NCBI RefSeq assembly: GCF_021018805.1
Contig: NC_086266.1
Coordinates: 6,510,001 to 6,574,000, forward strand
Source: Prinia subflava
Lineage: Eukaryota > Chordata > Aves > Passeriformes > Cisticolidae
Reading direction: 5' to 3'
Length of the DNA: 64,000 nucleotides
The position numbers and the translations under genes were made by a program. A model generated the notes under the pieces. That model saw only the letters and a list, made by a program, of their open reading frames with translations. It was not told where the DNA came from and ran no database searches. Positions 26,870-37,859 of this stretch are shown here, piece by piece; position 1 is the first letter of the stretch, and every line of letters begins with the position of its first letter.

Positions 26870-26942
26870 GATTCTTTACAGGTCTTTAGGAATTCTTTAG
26901 GAATCCTAAAGAACCAGGATTCTTTACAGCTCTTCAGGAATT
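26870..26942 (+). repeat. Imperfect 48-bp-period duplication with internal palindrome
   Basis: GATTCTTTACAG occurs at 26870 and 26918, each followed by a similar CTTTAGGAATT or CTTCAGGAATT. Between them is an inverted repeat at 26893-26913, with arms TTCTTTAGGA and TCCTAAAGAA around a single A. Repeats of CTTTAGGAAT feed both patterns, which suggests local template switching. Confidence 0.8.
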
Positions 26943-29900
26943 GTTTCAGCTCACAGCACTGCACCTTTTCCCAAGGTTATTTTGTAAAACGTAAAGCAAA
27001 GAGAAGTAGGCCTGTTTCTGCAGAATAATTGTTGAAGGTCATGGCCTTCTTCCTCCTCCTGAAACCTTAGGAGAACCTTAGTTTTGGTATCCCCTACAGA
27101 CATTAAGAGGTCCATTTCAAAGCAGTCACTGTGGGAGGTGTACACACAAATAAAAAATACATATAACACAAATAACAAATGTGTATAACAAATAACTGCA
27201 TTTCTTTTTTGACTTCACCCTTTTAACGACAACTTTGAAAACTTACCCACCAACATCCATCTGAAAAGTCTTCGTCACTCTCTGGGAGAGAGAATGTATG
27301 GGCAAGCAAGGTTTGAGCTGTGATTAACTTAATCTGTGTGACTGGAAGCAAATCTAATTAATTGTCTCCTGTCCATTTAGATTCCATGGGGCAACTGCTG
27401 CCAAAGCTGACCATGGCAAGGTCCAGTTGTACTGGAGCCTCCTGATATTTGTAGGGGAAGGGATGCTGGACAAGGAACTCATTTCCCAGCCCTGTTGCTG
27501 CCCTATAACCTCCTGACACCCCATGCTGGTGAACTGGCACTTCATCCTGTCAGCTGCTTCTACATCAGCTTTTCACAGCAATCTGGAATGAACTTTTATG
27601 AGAGATTTCTTCTGTATGTCCTATTAAGGTTCAGACAACTGAAATTCAGCTTTAAATCATGGGTGTCCTGTGAGGAGGAGTTCCCAGCACAAAGGATGGT
27701 CAGCTGAGAAGAGGAACTGATGGCTGCAGAGGAGAGGTGAGGGAGGGGAAGGGTTTCCCTCCGAGCAGGGGTGTGAGAGATGTACAGACAGACTGGCATG
27801 GTGCTGGCTGAGAGCTGAGATTGAAGTGCATCCATTAAAAGTCATACTAAGTATTAAAAGGGAAGACTGAAAAAATGACTCCCAGGTCCATTCCCAGTCT
27901 CTCACATCACAGGAGTCCTTGATGTGAACAATTTGACTTCCCCTGGCACATTCACCTGCTAGACCTGCCTAAACTCAAATGGGCTGATCCTCTTTTCCTC
28001 TGCAGAGACCATGAAGTGCATGGCAGGTTTCTTGTTGCTTTGTGATGTTGTCACTTAAGGCCAGGCATTTGGCAAATCCTGTAGAGAGGAATTCTCTGAG
28101 CTTGGCTTCAGCAAGGCAGAGATCAAACTTGTGCTGAAGGTGTTTCATGGATTCAGGACTGGAGTGGCACAAAGGCAGCTGAGTCCTAATGGGACCATTT
28201 CCTGCAGTGCTTTCAGACTATCTGTGCCCTGAGAGGTCCTGAAAGAGGAACTGGCTTTGAGCCAGAAGCAGTCTAAGGACATAAAAAAAGCAGTTGTATG
28301 AATTAGATGGAATAAGCCATATAATTATATAACTGCATACAGTCAGAGGTAACTCTAGCAGGTTCATTTTTAACTGTGCTCCCAGACATTAAATCTCCAA
28401 TACCACAGCATAATTCTGTAGTCTAAATACCGGTATGAACCCAGAATAAATCAGTGGAAAAAACTTTCTATTACCTCTTAAAGAACGAGGGCTGGGGTTT
28501 GTCATTTTTATACAGTGAAAACCAATTGCACTTACCCTTGGATGTAGCTGTAGATGAGGTATTTCTTTAATAGTGTGTTGCTACTGATCCATGGTCTCAG
28601 AAGGTATCCTCCATCTGGATGATTCATTCAGCTGAATTACTTATCCAATCCTAGGATCTCTAGTAGAAAAGCAAGCAATTAACCTTTCCTAATAAGAGCC
28701 AGAAGTAGGCCATAAGGAAGTTAAAATGAAGAAGGAAGATGGTGTTTAGTTTCCAGAGCAAGTTTTAACACCAGCAGATGGTGCTAAAATGTCCATTAAA
28801 AGGAAAAAAAACCCCAACAACCCAAACATCTCAAATTTCCTTAAAATCATAAACTGTCAGGGAAAGATAAATTGAGATACTTTAGCTAATTGCTGTGGAA
28901 AGTTGAATCTAGGGTGATGTTAGTCATCTTTTTACTTAGACTAGCTTAACACACATGAAGATGTGTGTAGCCCTTATTTTCTAGTTTGCTTTCAAGGTGG
29001 ATCAATTTTCCTCGAGTCAGGTCTTTACCTTGAATAAAGCAACTCAAATATTTCAGGAATTTTCATTCATATTCAAAGCAGGGATTAAAAGCTTTTTTGT
29101 ATAATTTTGCTGATTAATTATGGGAATGATTTACGATTTTTAGATTCATTTTCACTCTGAACAACTATTTGAAACAACTGGCCGTTGTTTTTCAAAGGAT
29201 ATTGCTGTATAATTTTGTTAGTCACTAAAGAAAAACAATGTGGGTTTTTTATATACAGAAACCCCTAAAATCACACAAAAAATAATCTTAAAAATACATT
29301 GTAAAGGAGTTGTATGGTTAAATTAAGGAAATTGGCATAGGAATGAAGAAATATTCTCTTCTAATTCAACATTGGTCCAAAGCTGGTAACTACTGAAGGC
29401 TGCTGGCTCTAAGTGTGTTAGGAGAGTTTAGTGAGGCAGCCTGCAGCTACCCCAGGCAGTCTGCAAACAGAGGAAGAAATTAAAACCTTCTTGACAGCCT
29501 CTGCAAAGGGGGAACACCATGAAAATGGTTCTTTTCCTGTTAGATCTAAATGCAATATGGATTTGCACATGTGGTACCAAAGAGAAGAATGGGCTTGAGG
29601 GGGAAGGTCCTGGAGAGGAGGTGGTCTCAGAACTGCCCAGCAGTTCAGGGAGTGCCCACTGTTCCTTGGTTCACTGCTTGGATCTCACTCAGCCCCTCAG
29701 TGTGAGACGTGTGAAACAATGGAAATGCAGGAATTAATAACGGGGGACATTTAGGGTCAGTGCTAGGCACATTTCTTTAAGCAGCATAAAGAAACTGCTG
29801 GAATTTCTGAGCACCAGTGCTGCAGTAGAGGCCCAAAGCGACTGGCAGGCATTCCAAATGCCATATTCCAGCTTCAAATGTTCTGCCCTGGGAGATTTGG

Positions 29901-31814
29901 GAGTGAAGGACTCTGCAATAAACTGGGTTTATATTTAAAAGTCCTTGGCTTCATAACCAGTGATTGCTCCATGTCTCATCAGAGGATGAAGAGACAAGTA
30001 AGTACTGCAAGTCTAGAAAACCTGCAAAGCCAATCCTGCAAAACGACACCATCCCTTTCTAAGGATCTAAAAGGATCTTATTCCTAGCAAGATAAGTAAT
30101 ATAAAATTATTTCTAGCAGAATAATTTTGCCTAATGTATTCACAAATGGTCAGCTACATCCTGGTGTCTCTTACATGCACTTGTGACAGTTGTGCCTCAA
30201 TAAGGGATGAGAAACTCCTTCTAAATGTTCATTAATTGTGTGGCCAGTTGGGACTGCACATCTGCACCTCCCTGCTGCTGCCTCCATGAAAACTCCTCTG
30301 CAAGAATCATCCAGGTGATGCAAGGTGTAGGTGTACACAGTGATGCATTGTAATATCCTATTTAATTATTTTTTGGCAGGGATGGTGCATAATTATTTAC
30401 TGACCTGTAGAATTGGTCACTGAATGTCTGTGAAATTCAGATTCTAAGCAGCACTGTCATTTTGATAATTAGAGGCTCTGCCTTACGAGAATGTGTGCTC
30501 GTTAAGTTGTAATTTGCTTAAAAAAAATAAATTAAAGACAGAGGTTATTTAGGAAGGAAGGCTTAAGACCAAGATTATATTCAAAGGAAATTAAAGACAG
30601 GAAGCCCCAGGGTATTCCAGCCCTGCCATGCAGCTCCTATTAACGAAATGAAGTCTTACAAGCAGCACAAATCGTGGTGTCTGCCATAAGGCTGCCCAGC
30701 ACTTTCTATTACAAGGTCCTGCTTTCTATGGCTTATGGCTTTGCCAAACTTAAACCATTCTGGCCAAAATTTTCCATGCAGTCTGCCTGGGGCAAATATT
30801 TTTGAGAGTTTACTCTAAAATCCTCAGCCGTTTCTCCAGCTGGAATTAGGAATAAACAAACAAACAAGAGATGTTGTTTATCCATGTTTACAGGGCTGTG
30901 TGTAGGTATGAAGGTAATTATGGCCATGTGTATGAATATGTAAGAAACCCAAGAAACCTTGAGAAATATTAGTGCTTCCATGCTCTGCAGTGAGGAGGTG
31001 AGGACTTTATTTTTGAATCTGAAAACTGCCAATTTTAACATGCTCAGGAGGAATAATTTGAATTTTTCAACTGTATTTTTAGGAGGTGCCACCAGAGCGC
31101 TCTGATATCATCTCACGTGCAGCCCCTTTGGCAGACAAACTGAGCATGGGCTGGAGAGGCCTTAGCAAACATTTGCATCCCCCTGGTTGCACTGTAGCTG
31201 TAATAAGTCTGGTGAGAACAGAGAAAAATAGGAATGGCTGGTGCTCCGAAGCTCCCTGTGCTCCTCGTGGCTTGTGCTAAGGCACTGGACAAGAGGAGCT
31301 GCAAGAGTTGCCTTGCTGAGGTACAAGAGTTGAAGGACAGTGGATGAGGGGAGGAAAGGCAGGGCAAGAGCAGAGTGGTGAACGAAACAAAAGGAATTTA
31401 GGAAGGCAAGAGTATAAACACAGTGGAGAAAACAGTAGTGAAAAATTGGAAAGGATACTCTGGAGACAGTGCAGAGAAAAAAGGACAGAAGTGCTTTGTA
31501 ATCATTACATCTCTGCACTTGAAACCCAGAGAGGAGGTTTGTTTCTCCCTCTCTTTCTAGTGGCAAATCAGGCAGAGTGTGTTGAGTATCCTGGGCAGGC
31601 CGACCACCTGGAAGGGTGGAATTCTGCCTCGTGACATCTGATTTGCAGTGTAAGCTTTTTAAAGGATCTATTCGAGTCCATAAATACCCCCCTTCTCTCT
31701 ACAAATTATTAAAATAATCCTTACAATGTGAAGTCAAAGATCTTATGACGGTTAATTAAGAACTTAAACATTATTTTAATATCTTGGGCTGTGTAACTGT
31801 TCATTTATGTCCAT

Positions 31815-32678
31815 TTGCCATTGTCCTACAGCTTTCACCCTGTGCCTCCCACACCATGTTCCTATCTCATTGCTGCCCTCTTCAGTGAACTCCTTTACCA
31901 CTTTCCTCCCCTCACACTCCCCGTTTTTCCCCTCACTGTTCTGTTCCCCTTTTTAGACCATTCCCCTCAAATCCTAGTCCCTACAATTACACTTTCTATT
32001 GCATCCCCCTTTCCTTTCACTCCTGTGAATACACAGAGCATTCTCCCGTTGCTAAAGGCTGGATCTTGGCTTCTTTTTCAGCCTGGCCATCTCTTCTCTA
32101 ACCTGGCACAGGCTGGCTCTGGGAAAATCCTTCTGTCTCTTCCACAGGGCCTGCAGAGCCCCTGCCCTGTCCCTCAGCAGTGCCCTCATTTGCAGAGGTG
32201 TTTCTGGGCTCCTCTTGGCCCAGGTTTTCCAAGGCAGAGCCATCCCCTCTGCCCTTGCTCTTGGCAGCCTCACCTCACACAGTCCCTTCAAACTCTGCTC
32301 CTTAGATCATTTTCCTGGCTCTTCATCCCGTTTCACACTTTCTGCTGTCTTGCTCTTCTCTCTTCCACTTGTTCTGTGTCTCAGCTGGTGCTGCATCATT
32401 TACAGCTGTCTTCACTTTCCAGCAGTGCGAGCTTTTCCCACATGGGACTCTGCTCCTGCAATCATTTCCATGTTTTCTCTTGTGGTCTGAGGTGTCTCAG
32501 AAAGCCTACAAAGCTCACAGTTTATTATTTGAAACTTTTAAAACCACCTTCTATCAAAATGCTTGCTGAACAATGCTGGCATGCCAAGCTGCTTGAGCAT
32601 CTCTATTCAGATTTCTGCTGCCTTCTCTTTCCATTCATATTTCTCAGTCTTTTTCCCCTTCATTCCTCTGTTTCCTGA
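31815..32678 (+). other. Longest open frame (287 codons), pyrimidine-rich, unassigned
   Basis: The frame starts MPLSYSFHPVPPTPCSYLIA and stays open for 287 codons. Its plus strand is strongly C/T-rich. All three stop codons need purines, so such strand bias lengthens open frames by itself, and the product is accordingly rich in Pro, Leu, Ser, Phe and Cys. I see no recognisable domain, heptad, zinc-finger spacing or credible signal peptide. No splice pattern or poly(A) signal makes a convincing gene. I consider it probably non-coding; a lineage-specific transcript remains possible. Confidence 0.15.
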
Positions 32679-34242
32679 AATTAACCCAAGGTATAAGGTA
32701 TGAGCTGCCTTTTTTTACAAGTTATGTAGAGATCTTACACGATATTTCTTTTTTTTTCCAATCCTTGACAAGCCTTGGGCCATTATGATGTACATAAATT
32801 TAAAAGTAATATATATGATTTTGAAAAAAACCAAATAATTTAGAGATTTGCCTTTTGAAAAATGGGCCTTAAAGGAGCCAGTATCACAGCAGTAGCACAG
32901 TCTCATTTCGTGTAATTAAGACAGAGTATCCTATGTTGTTGTTGAACATTATAAATATTTCTGGAGGTTTTTTCTTTAATCTTACATGATGTGTGTTGTC
33001 TTTGCAACAATACTTTTTGCTATGGTAACAACTGTTTTATTGGAATCCAGAGCATGAACATGCTCTGCATCGACCCTTTTACTCCTGAGACAAATTAACT
33101 TTAGGAAGATTTGTTTTGGCCAAACTTTCAAGGAGGAAACAAAGTGTAAAACTGTGCATTAATTGAAAAAAGGCTTGCTTTTAAACAATATTTCCCATTA
33201 TTATTGCCATTATTGTCCTTTCGTTAGAGCCTTAGGTTTGAGGTCATGAGCAATTTTTTTTGTAAATCACAGGGTGGGGAATATTATTTTGCTGCCATTA
33301 TTTTATTCTCATCCTTTTGCACATCAGAAAGTAAATGATTTCTTGAGTCAAATGCACAACAGCTGGATATTCCTGTACCCCCTCCCATTCTTCCTATTGA
33401 GAATCAGCATCAGCTGTGGCTTTGTGCAGAGGCACAGAGAGGGATCAAGGCTGGTTTAGCCTCTCATTCAGCTGATATGAAGATGTAATTATAATTAGGA
33501 GCTCCAGGGTCCATCAGCACATGTACAAGCCTGGAATTTAGGTTGTGTTTTGATCTATTATACCTCTCAGCTCCCCGGTGGGTAATAAACCTGCAAGCCA
33601 AGAAAAGCCAGAGGTGAGAACTTTGTCTGGAGGTACTGCAGGGCTTCCCTGGAGGTCCTTCTAACAGTGAATCATCAATGCTGAAATGCTTGCAGCTGAA
33701 TTCCCAGCTCAGGCTCAGCTACAGAAAGAAGAAAATTAAAGGCAAATTGGACAATTGAATTGTCTGCTCAAGGTGCCTGGTGCTTGACAGACTTTTAAAT
33801 TGGGATAACACAAAATACTGCGGGCACAGAGTCTGACTGGCCCTAATTCTGCTGTATGCCAAGGACTTTTTAAGATGTTCCAAGTATCATCTTTTCTGTC
33901 CAAAATCAATGGGGGACACTGCCTAGTGATCAAGGAGAGACAAGAGAGTCCAGGGCTCTTCACCTGGCACTGGGCTTCCAGACTGTTCCTTCCTGAGGCA
34001 AGATCTTGCATTTCATGAGGGGGCTCAGCTCTTATTTGGAACTGAAGCTGTTGTGCCCCATAATACAGGTAAGGATCTGATTTTGTTTTTAACACTGAGA
34101 TATTTTATACATTCAGTGTATTCTTTCCCTTATCTGTGAACTAGTAGTTATTAGACCCTATTGTTCCTGAGCCACCTTTCCAATACCTCTTGTTTCTACT
34201 ACATTTTTGACCTAAATAATACAGAAAGAGCCTAAAACTGCT

Positions 34243-34304
34243 GGTTTTCACTCAGACAAAATCCATGTGTGTCAGTGGGTTCAGATCTCATTCGCAAAAG
34301 TCCT
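34243..34304 (+). repeat. 62-bp inverted duplication, copy 1
   Basis: This matches the reverse complement of 35287-35349 with two substitutions and one single-base gap. One substitution is CG against CA, typical of CpG decay. Part of the unit (GGAGTTTTGTCTGAGT on the opposite strand) resembles an old dispersed repeat that I recall from bird and turtle DNA. The two copies are far more alike than independent relics of such an old family should be. Confidence 0.85.
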
Positions 34305-35227
34305 CCCCCTTCTCAATGAGGTTTGCACAGGTTTGAAATGAACACCTTGGTGGGATATCCATTCTCACAGAAATTAGGAGCCAGAACCTCCTCTCTCCTA
34401 TAGATCCTGCTTTGCTCTCCACAACCGCTGCAGCTCAGCCTTTACAGGAAGGATCTGCCTTGGTCCTCAGAGGAACCAGGAATTAATTCTGGTTTGAGAT
34501 GTGCTGGTGGCCACAGAGCAGCCTTTGGGTGCAGTTAATCATCTCACCCTGCCTGTGGGCACTAGCCAAGGTTTTCTGTGTGCTTTAGTGCCCAGGAGAA
34601 GGAGGCTGCACTGATCAAATAAATTTTGCACTAATTTATGAAGTGACTGATTAGAATGTACGCTGACCTGAGGCAGCATTCCTGGCAGTCCTGCTCTCCC
34701 AGCCACAATGCCAGGATGGCTGGGATGGACCTGGACAATCATTTGATGGGAACATCAGCCAGGGCTCAGGGGACAAGTGACCCCTCCCAGATTCTGAGTC
34801 TGTCTTCCTGCTGCAGCCCCTTTGATCTCGTGGTCATGCTGAGTGACAGCTTCCTTGAATGAGACTTATCTACCTGTGGGGAAGGGACTATTAAAGGAAT
34901 AAGCTTTCATATCCACTTGAAGAAAGGAATTTCACAAATGCCAAAAAAAAAAAGGTATGTGTAAATGAATGTGTGCTAATGGGAACTGTCAGCAGGGGAA
35001 TATTGTGCAAGCAGTTCCCAAATGGACACAAGATATTGTGGATAACCAAGACTGTCCAGCTCTGGAAATAAAATAAAGCACCCAGACTGGAAAATGTATA
35101 TTTAACACACTTGCAAGAGAAATCTTCAACTTCATATATGGTAGAATGAATATTCTTCCTTCTTTTGAAATTCTTTAATCTATAGAAAACTTTGTAACTC
35201 TGGAATGCTGTCCAGCTGCTGTATTTG

Positions 35228-35365
35228 TATCTGTCAAATATATTTTGTTTTTGCATTGTGTTTTGTATTGTATTGTGCAAATATGAAGGACTTTTGTGAA
35301 TGAGATCTGAACCCACTGACATACATGGAGTTTTGTCTGAGTGAAAACCAAATATTTGACAGATA
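35228..35365. repeat. 14-bp inverted repeats framing 110 bp (MITE-like or foldback)
   Basis: TATCTGTCAAATAT at 35228-35241 is the exact reverse complement of 35352-35365. The 110 bases between contain the second copy of the 62-bp unit. The arrangement resembles a very small inverted-repeat element, but I see no flanking target duplication. The right arm also overlaps a perfect 20-bp palindrome. Confidence 0.6.
35287..35349 (-). repeat. 62-bp inverted duplication, copy 2
   Basis: This is the reverse-orientation partner of 34243-34304, about 1 kb away, lying inside the 14-bp inverted-repeat frame. Similarity stops sharply at AGGACT on one side and AAAACC on the other. Confidence 0.85.
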
Positions 35366-35374
35366 TCTGTCAAA
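35355..35374. repeat. Perfect 20-bp palindrome
   Basis: TTTGACAGATATCTGTCAAA reads the same on both strands with no spacer. Its left half is shared with the right arm of the 14-bp inverted repeat. TGACAG is also a TALE-homeodomain (MEIS/TGIF-type) core, here in a symmetrical pair. Confidence 0.9.
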
Positions 35375-36913
35375 GCATGCAGTGCAACAACTTTAGGTGC
35401 ATGCCAGATTATAGGAATCCCACTTATTTCATAGTTATAGAAATAAAAGAATTGTGGTGGTCCTTTTAGATTTATACCAATCCTTCCACTCTGCCTATCT
35501 CTGTTTCCTTCCACTTGGATATTTAAGTACAGAGCCACATCAGATGCTCATATGAGCACTTCAGAGCCCTGCCTGAGGTACCTAAAATGCACCAAAGCAG
35601 CATGAAACAAAGGCCAGTTAATATCCAGTGAAGAGGTCAGGTGGGACAGGGATTTTTGGAAAGGTACTGAGGGATGTGACTTCTGTAGTTTCATTCTTCT
35701 GGAATGTAGGAATTGAGAAATTTGTGTTGGTTTAAGCTGAAGGACTGGGTGAGAGTATCTCTAACATGGAAAGGATTCTGTTCAGGACTGTGCAAATAAG
35801 AATTTGGATATTAGGCTCCTAGACTCCATATCTTGGACTATTTATGCCCTTAACAAAGCAGAGATAATATAAATTTTAAAGAAGCTTATATGTGAGTGTA
35901 AATTGCTGATTTTTTATAGCTTTGGTGTTTATATATTTCAGTTACTAAAGAAAATGAGGCCAATGATGCATATTTGGCAACCTTAATACATAAGTTTCCT
36001 TACTTCTCTATTTTTTCTATCATAATTTTATTTAATTAGGAGACTTAAAAATTGTGCTGTAATTACCTGGTCCTAGGCATTATGTAGAAGGATGTTGAGA
36101 GACATGTGATTATAAAATCCAGACTGCTGTGTGCTGACATTTATGGCTTTCTCTCTCAGCACTAGCATGAATAGATGCTAAATTTTGTCAAGCTAAAATG
36201 TAGCTGGAAGGTTTTTGGTAAAAAGCAATTTGCATTTTTGGACAACAAACAGAAAAAAAGGGCAGATACAATTTTCCAACACCTGCTCTGGTTTTTAACT
36301 TCTTCCATCGAGTCTCTGTATTGTTCAGAAAGGGTTTTCTGCCTTTCCCTGGAATGCCTAAAATTGGCTTCTGACAGAAATAAAATATTAGAATAATTGA
36401 ATTCTGTCCTTTTTCATTATATCATTTTGCGTTTCCATCAACATGAAATCCATAGAAGAGATGTTTCTAACATTTCCTGAAAAATGTCTTTCAGCATAAG
36501 CTTTTTCTGTCTGCTTTTGGAAAATCAGAATATTTTATAATTATACAATCCTCTTGCTTGAGTCACTTGTTTTCTATTAAAACATTTTGTACTGTTCGAG
36601 GTGTCATCTAAGAAAGATGTAGGAAAAGTTAGAACTAAAATTCACCTTTATGTCCAAAAACTGCTCATAGAGAAAGATAACTGAACAGACTTGGGTTTTT
36701 GAGAATGATGTCAGAATTTCCCTCTAGATATCAATTATTTATTAGCTTGTGGTGCAATTACATCATTCATCTTAAATATTGGGTAATAGAAGCCTTTGCT
36801 AACTGTTCCCTAACTGTGGTTTAATGGATGAAGCTCCTACCATTTTCTTAAAACTCTTATTCCACCTTGGAGCTGATACACTTGAGATAGATTTGGACCA
36901 TTAAGTGAGAGTT

Positions 36914-36944
36914 TCATAGAATCATGCAATGGTTTGGGTTGGGA
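36914..36944 (-). mobile_element. CR1 retrotransposon, 3' end portion
   Basis: The sequence CATAGAATCAT followed by GGTTTGGGTTGGGA is the reverse complement of the avian CR1 3' end with its ATTCTATG-type tail. The element is on the minus strand, with its 3' terminus at the left. It is cut at 36944 by a solo LTR and resumes at 37349. CR1 is the dominant non-LTR retrotransposon of birds, and most copies are short 5'-truncated pieces, as here. Confidence 0.9.
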
Positions 36945-37010
36945 TGTGTCGTTGTAGAGACGGTCACGACATACAGAGTGACAGGGTATCCAGTTTTCAG
37001 AGGGCTCTCC

Positions 37011-37016
37011 TTTATT
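37011..37016 (-). terminator. Poly(A) signal of solo LTR
   Basis: AATAAA on the minus strand, placed 15 bases after the TATA box. It would direct 3' end formation in the R region. Confidence 0.65.
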
Positions 37017-37031
37017 GTGTCTGCATGCTGT

Positions 37032-37039
37032 CTTTTATA
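37032..37039 (-). promoter_or_regulatory. TATA box of solo LTR
   Basis: TATAAAAG on the minus strand inside the 404-bp LTR, upstream of its poly(A) signal. This is the core promoter of the former provirus, reading toward lower coordinates. Confidence 0.7.
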
Positions 37040-37348
37040 CAGTTTTTACAAACCTCGAGGCTAACTTCTAATTGGTTAATAGCTTTCTTTTTAATTATTC
37101 TATTGGTTAGTAAAAGGAATTTTTTTGTCCATCAAATCTATCTACTCTTGCATTGTTTACATATTTTCTTTACTGATTCTCAGGAAACAAATCCCTTATT
37201 ATTACAGGTGCCTTTGTTTTTCACCCTCAGAATAGACTGAGTTAAAGGAACTTCTCCTTCTCAAAATAGCTTCATATGGTAATTTTCAAATTGCTCATTA
37301 GCTGCACTTAGAAGAAATGACAGGCCAGCTTTTTACCCTATTCCTACA

Positions 37349-37544
37349 GGGAGGGACCTCAAAGCTCACCCAGTCCCACCCCTGCCATGGCAGGGACACC
37401 TTCCCCTGTCCCAGGTGGCTCCAACTCCAATGTCCAGCCTGGCCTTGGGCACTGCCAGGGATCCAGGGGCAGCCACAGCTGGTCTGGGAACCTGTGCCAG
37501 GGCCTGCCCACCCTGCCAGGGAACAATTCCTTCCTAACCTAAAG
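37349..37544 (-). mobile_element. CR1 retrotransposon, body portion
   Basis: This continues the CR1 copy from 36944. GGGACCTCAAAGCTCACCCA, the CCATGGCAGGGACACC block, the CTGGCCTTGGGCACTGCCAG block and the TTCCTTCCTAACCTAAA end are all in the order of the avian CR1 3' region read backwards. The copy is 5'-truncated near 37544 and holds no reverse-transcriptase frame. Confidence 0.92.
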
Positions 37545-37859
37545 GCTGCCATGAGTAAGGATCCATTAAAATAAAACTAAGATTCAATCAACATGGTCAT
37601 TGGAACCTGTTAAGATGTTTGAGGCTGATATAAATTGGGGCTGGGAGATTGACTCAATCTAACATACTTTTAAAATTTTTATCTTCTCGATAGTTGGAAA
37701 TCAGGAAGGAATGAAGAAACCTATTGTGATAAAATACATAAAAATGATCTAAACGGAGAAAAAAAAGAAAAATAAAGTAGCTCATTTGAGACTTGGCAGG
37801 AGTAATCGTTACCTTGCTGGGCTCTGCCTGCTATTCTTGCTCAGCTTCTTGACGAACCC
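37545..37859. other. AT-rich non-coding spacer
   Basis: Single-copy-looking AT-rich DNA between the CR1 copy and the CpG-rich block. It includes an A/G-rich run near 37757-37778. Nothing else is recognisable. Confidence 0.6.

Larger units (their letters stand above)
22923..31799. other. Long AT-rich non-coding stretch
   Basis: No supported gene. Small features inside are a 14-bp palindrome at 22951-22964 (CTGAGCTAGCTCAG), the second copy of the 41-bp repeat (25218-25258), a CTAA tetranucleotide run (25372-25395), a local duplication with an internal palindrome (26870-26942), a run of short AAATAACA-type repeats near 27165-27196 and an A/C-rich patch near 28800-28830. The open frames are short and overlap on both strands. 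Confidence 0.6.
34891..35538 (-). other. 215-codon open frame in AT-rich DNA, unassigned
   Basis: The frame starts MALYLNIQVEGNRDRQSGRI and stays open for 215 codons on the minus strand. Unlike the other long frames here, it lies in AT-rich sequence, where stops are frequent, so its length is less easily explained by composition. The product is rich in Phe, Tyr, His, Ser and Ile. I see no domain, and the Phe-rich C-terminal part includes translation of an A-run near 34943. It spans the 62-bp duplicated unit and a palindrome, which argues against an ordinary exon. It may be an old retroelement fragment, a novel frame or chance. Confidence 0.15.
32700..36913. other. AT-rich non-coding stretch with local duplications
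   Basis: No supported gene. A 20-bp inverted repeat lies at 33048-33067 (arms CAGAGCATG and CATGCTCTG around AA). It contains GAACATGCTC, which fits the p53-family half-site pattern. The 62-bp inverted duplication and the associated palindromes at 34.2-35.4 kb are listed separately. Confidence 0.6.
36945..37348 (-). mobile_element. Solo LTR inserted in CR1 (endogenous retrovirus)
   Basis: This 404-bp block has exact termini. On the minus strand it starts TGTAGGAATAGG and ends GACACA. It contains a TATA box TATAAAAG (plus 37032-37039) and, 15 bases further on, a poly(A) signal AATAAA (plus TTTATT 37011-37016). The expected transcription start would be about 30 bases after the TATA box, so the poly(A) signal lies at the U3/R junction, as in avian alpharetrovirus-like LTRs. 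A 4-bp target duplication flanks it, which fits ERV1-type integration better than 5- or 6-bp classes. No internal retroviral genes remain, so the provirus was lost by LTR-LTR recombination. It is younger than the CR1 copy it interrupts. Confidence 0.92.
36941..37352. repeat. Target-site duplication GGGA flanking the LTR
   Basis: GGGA at 36941-36944 is repeated at 37349-37352, directly next to the two LTR ends. Removing the LTR and one GGGA rebuilds a continuous CR1 sequence, so the duplication is supported by the host sequence and not only by a 4-base match. Confidence 0.9.
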
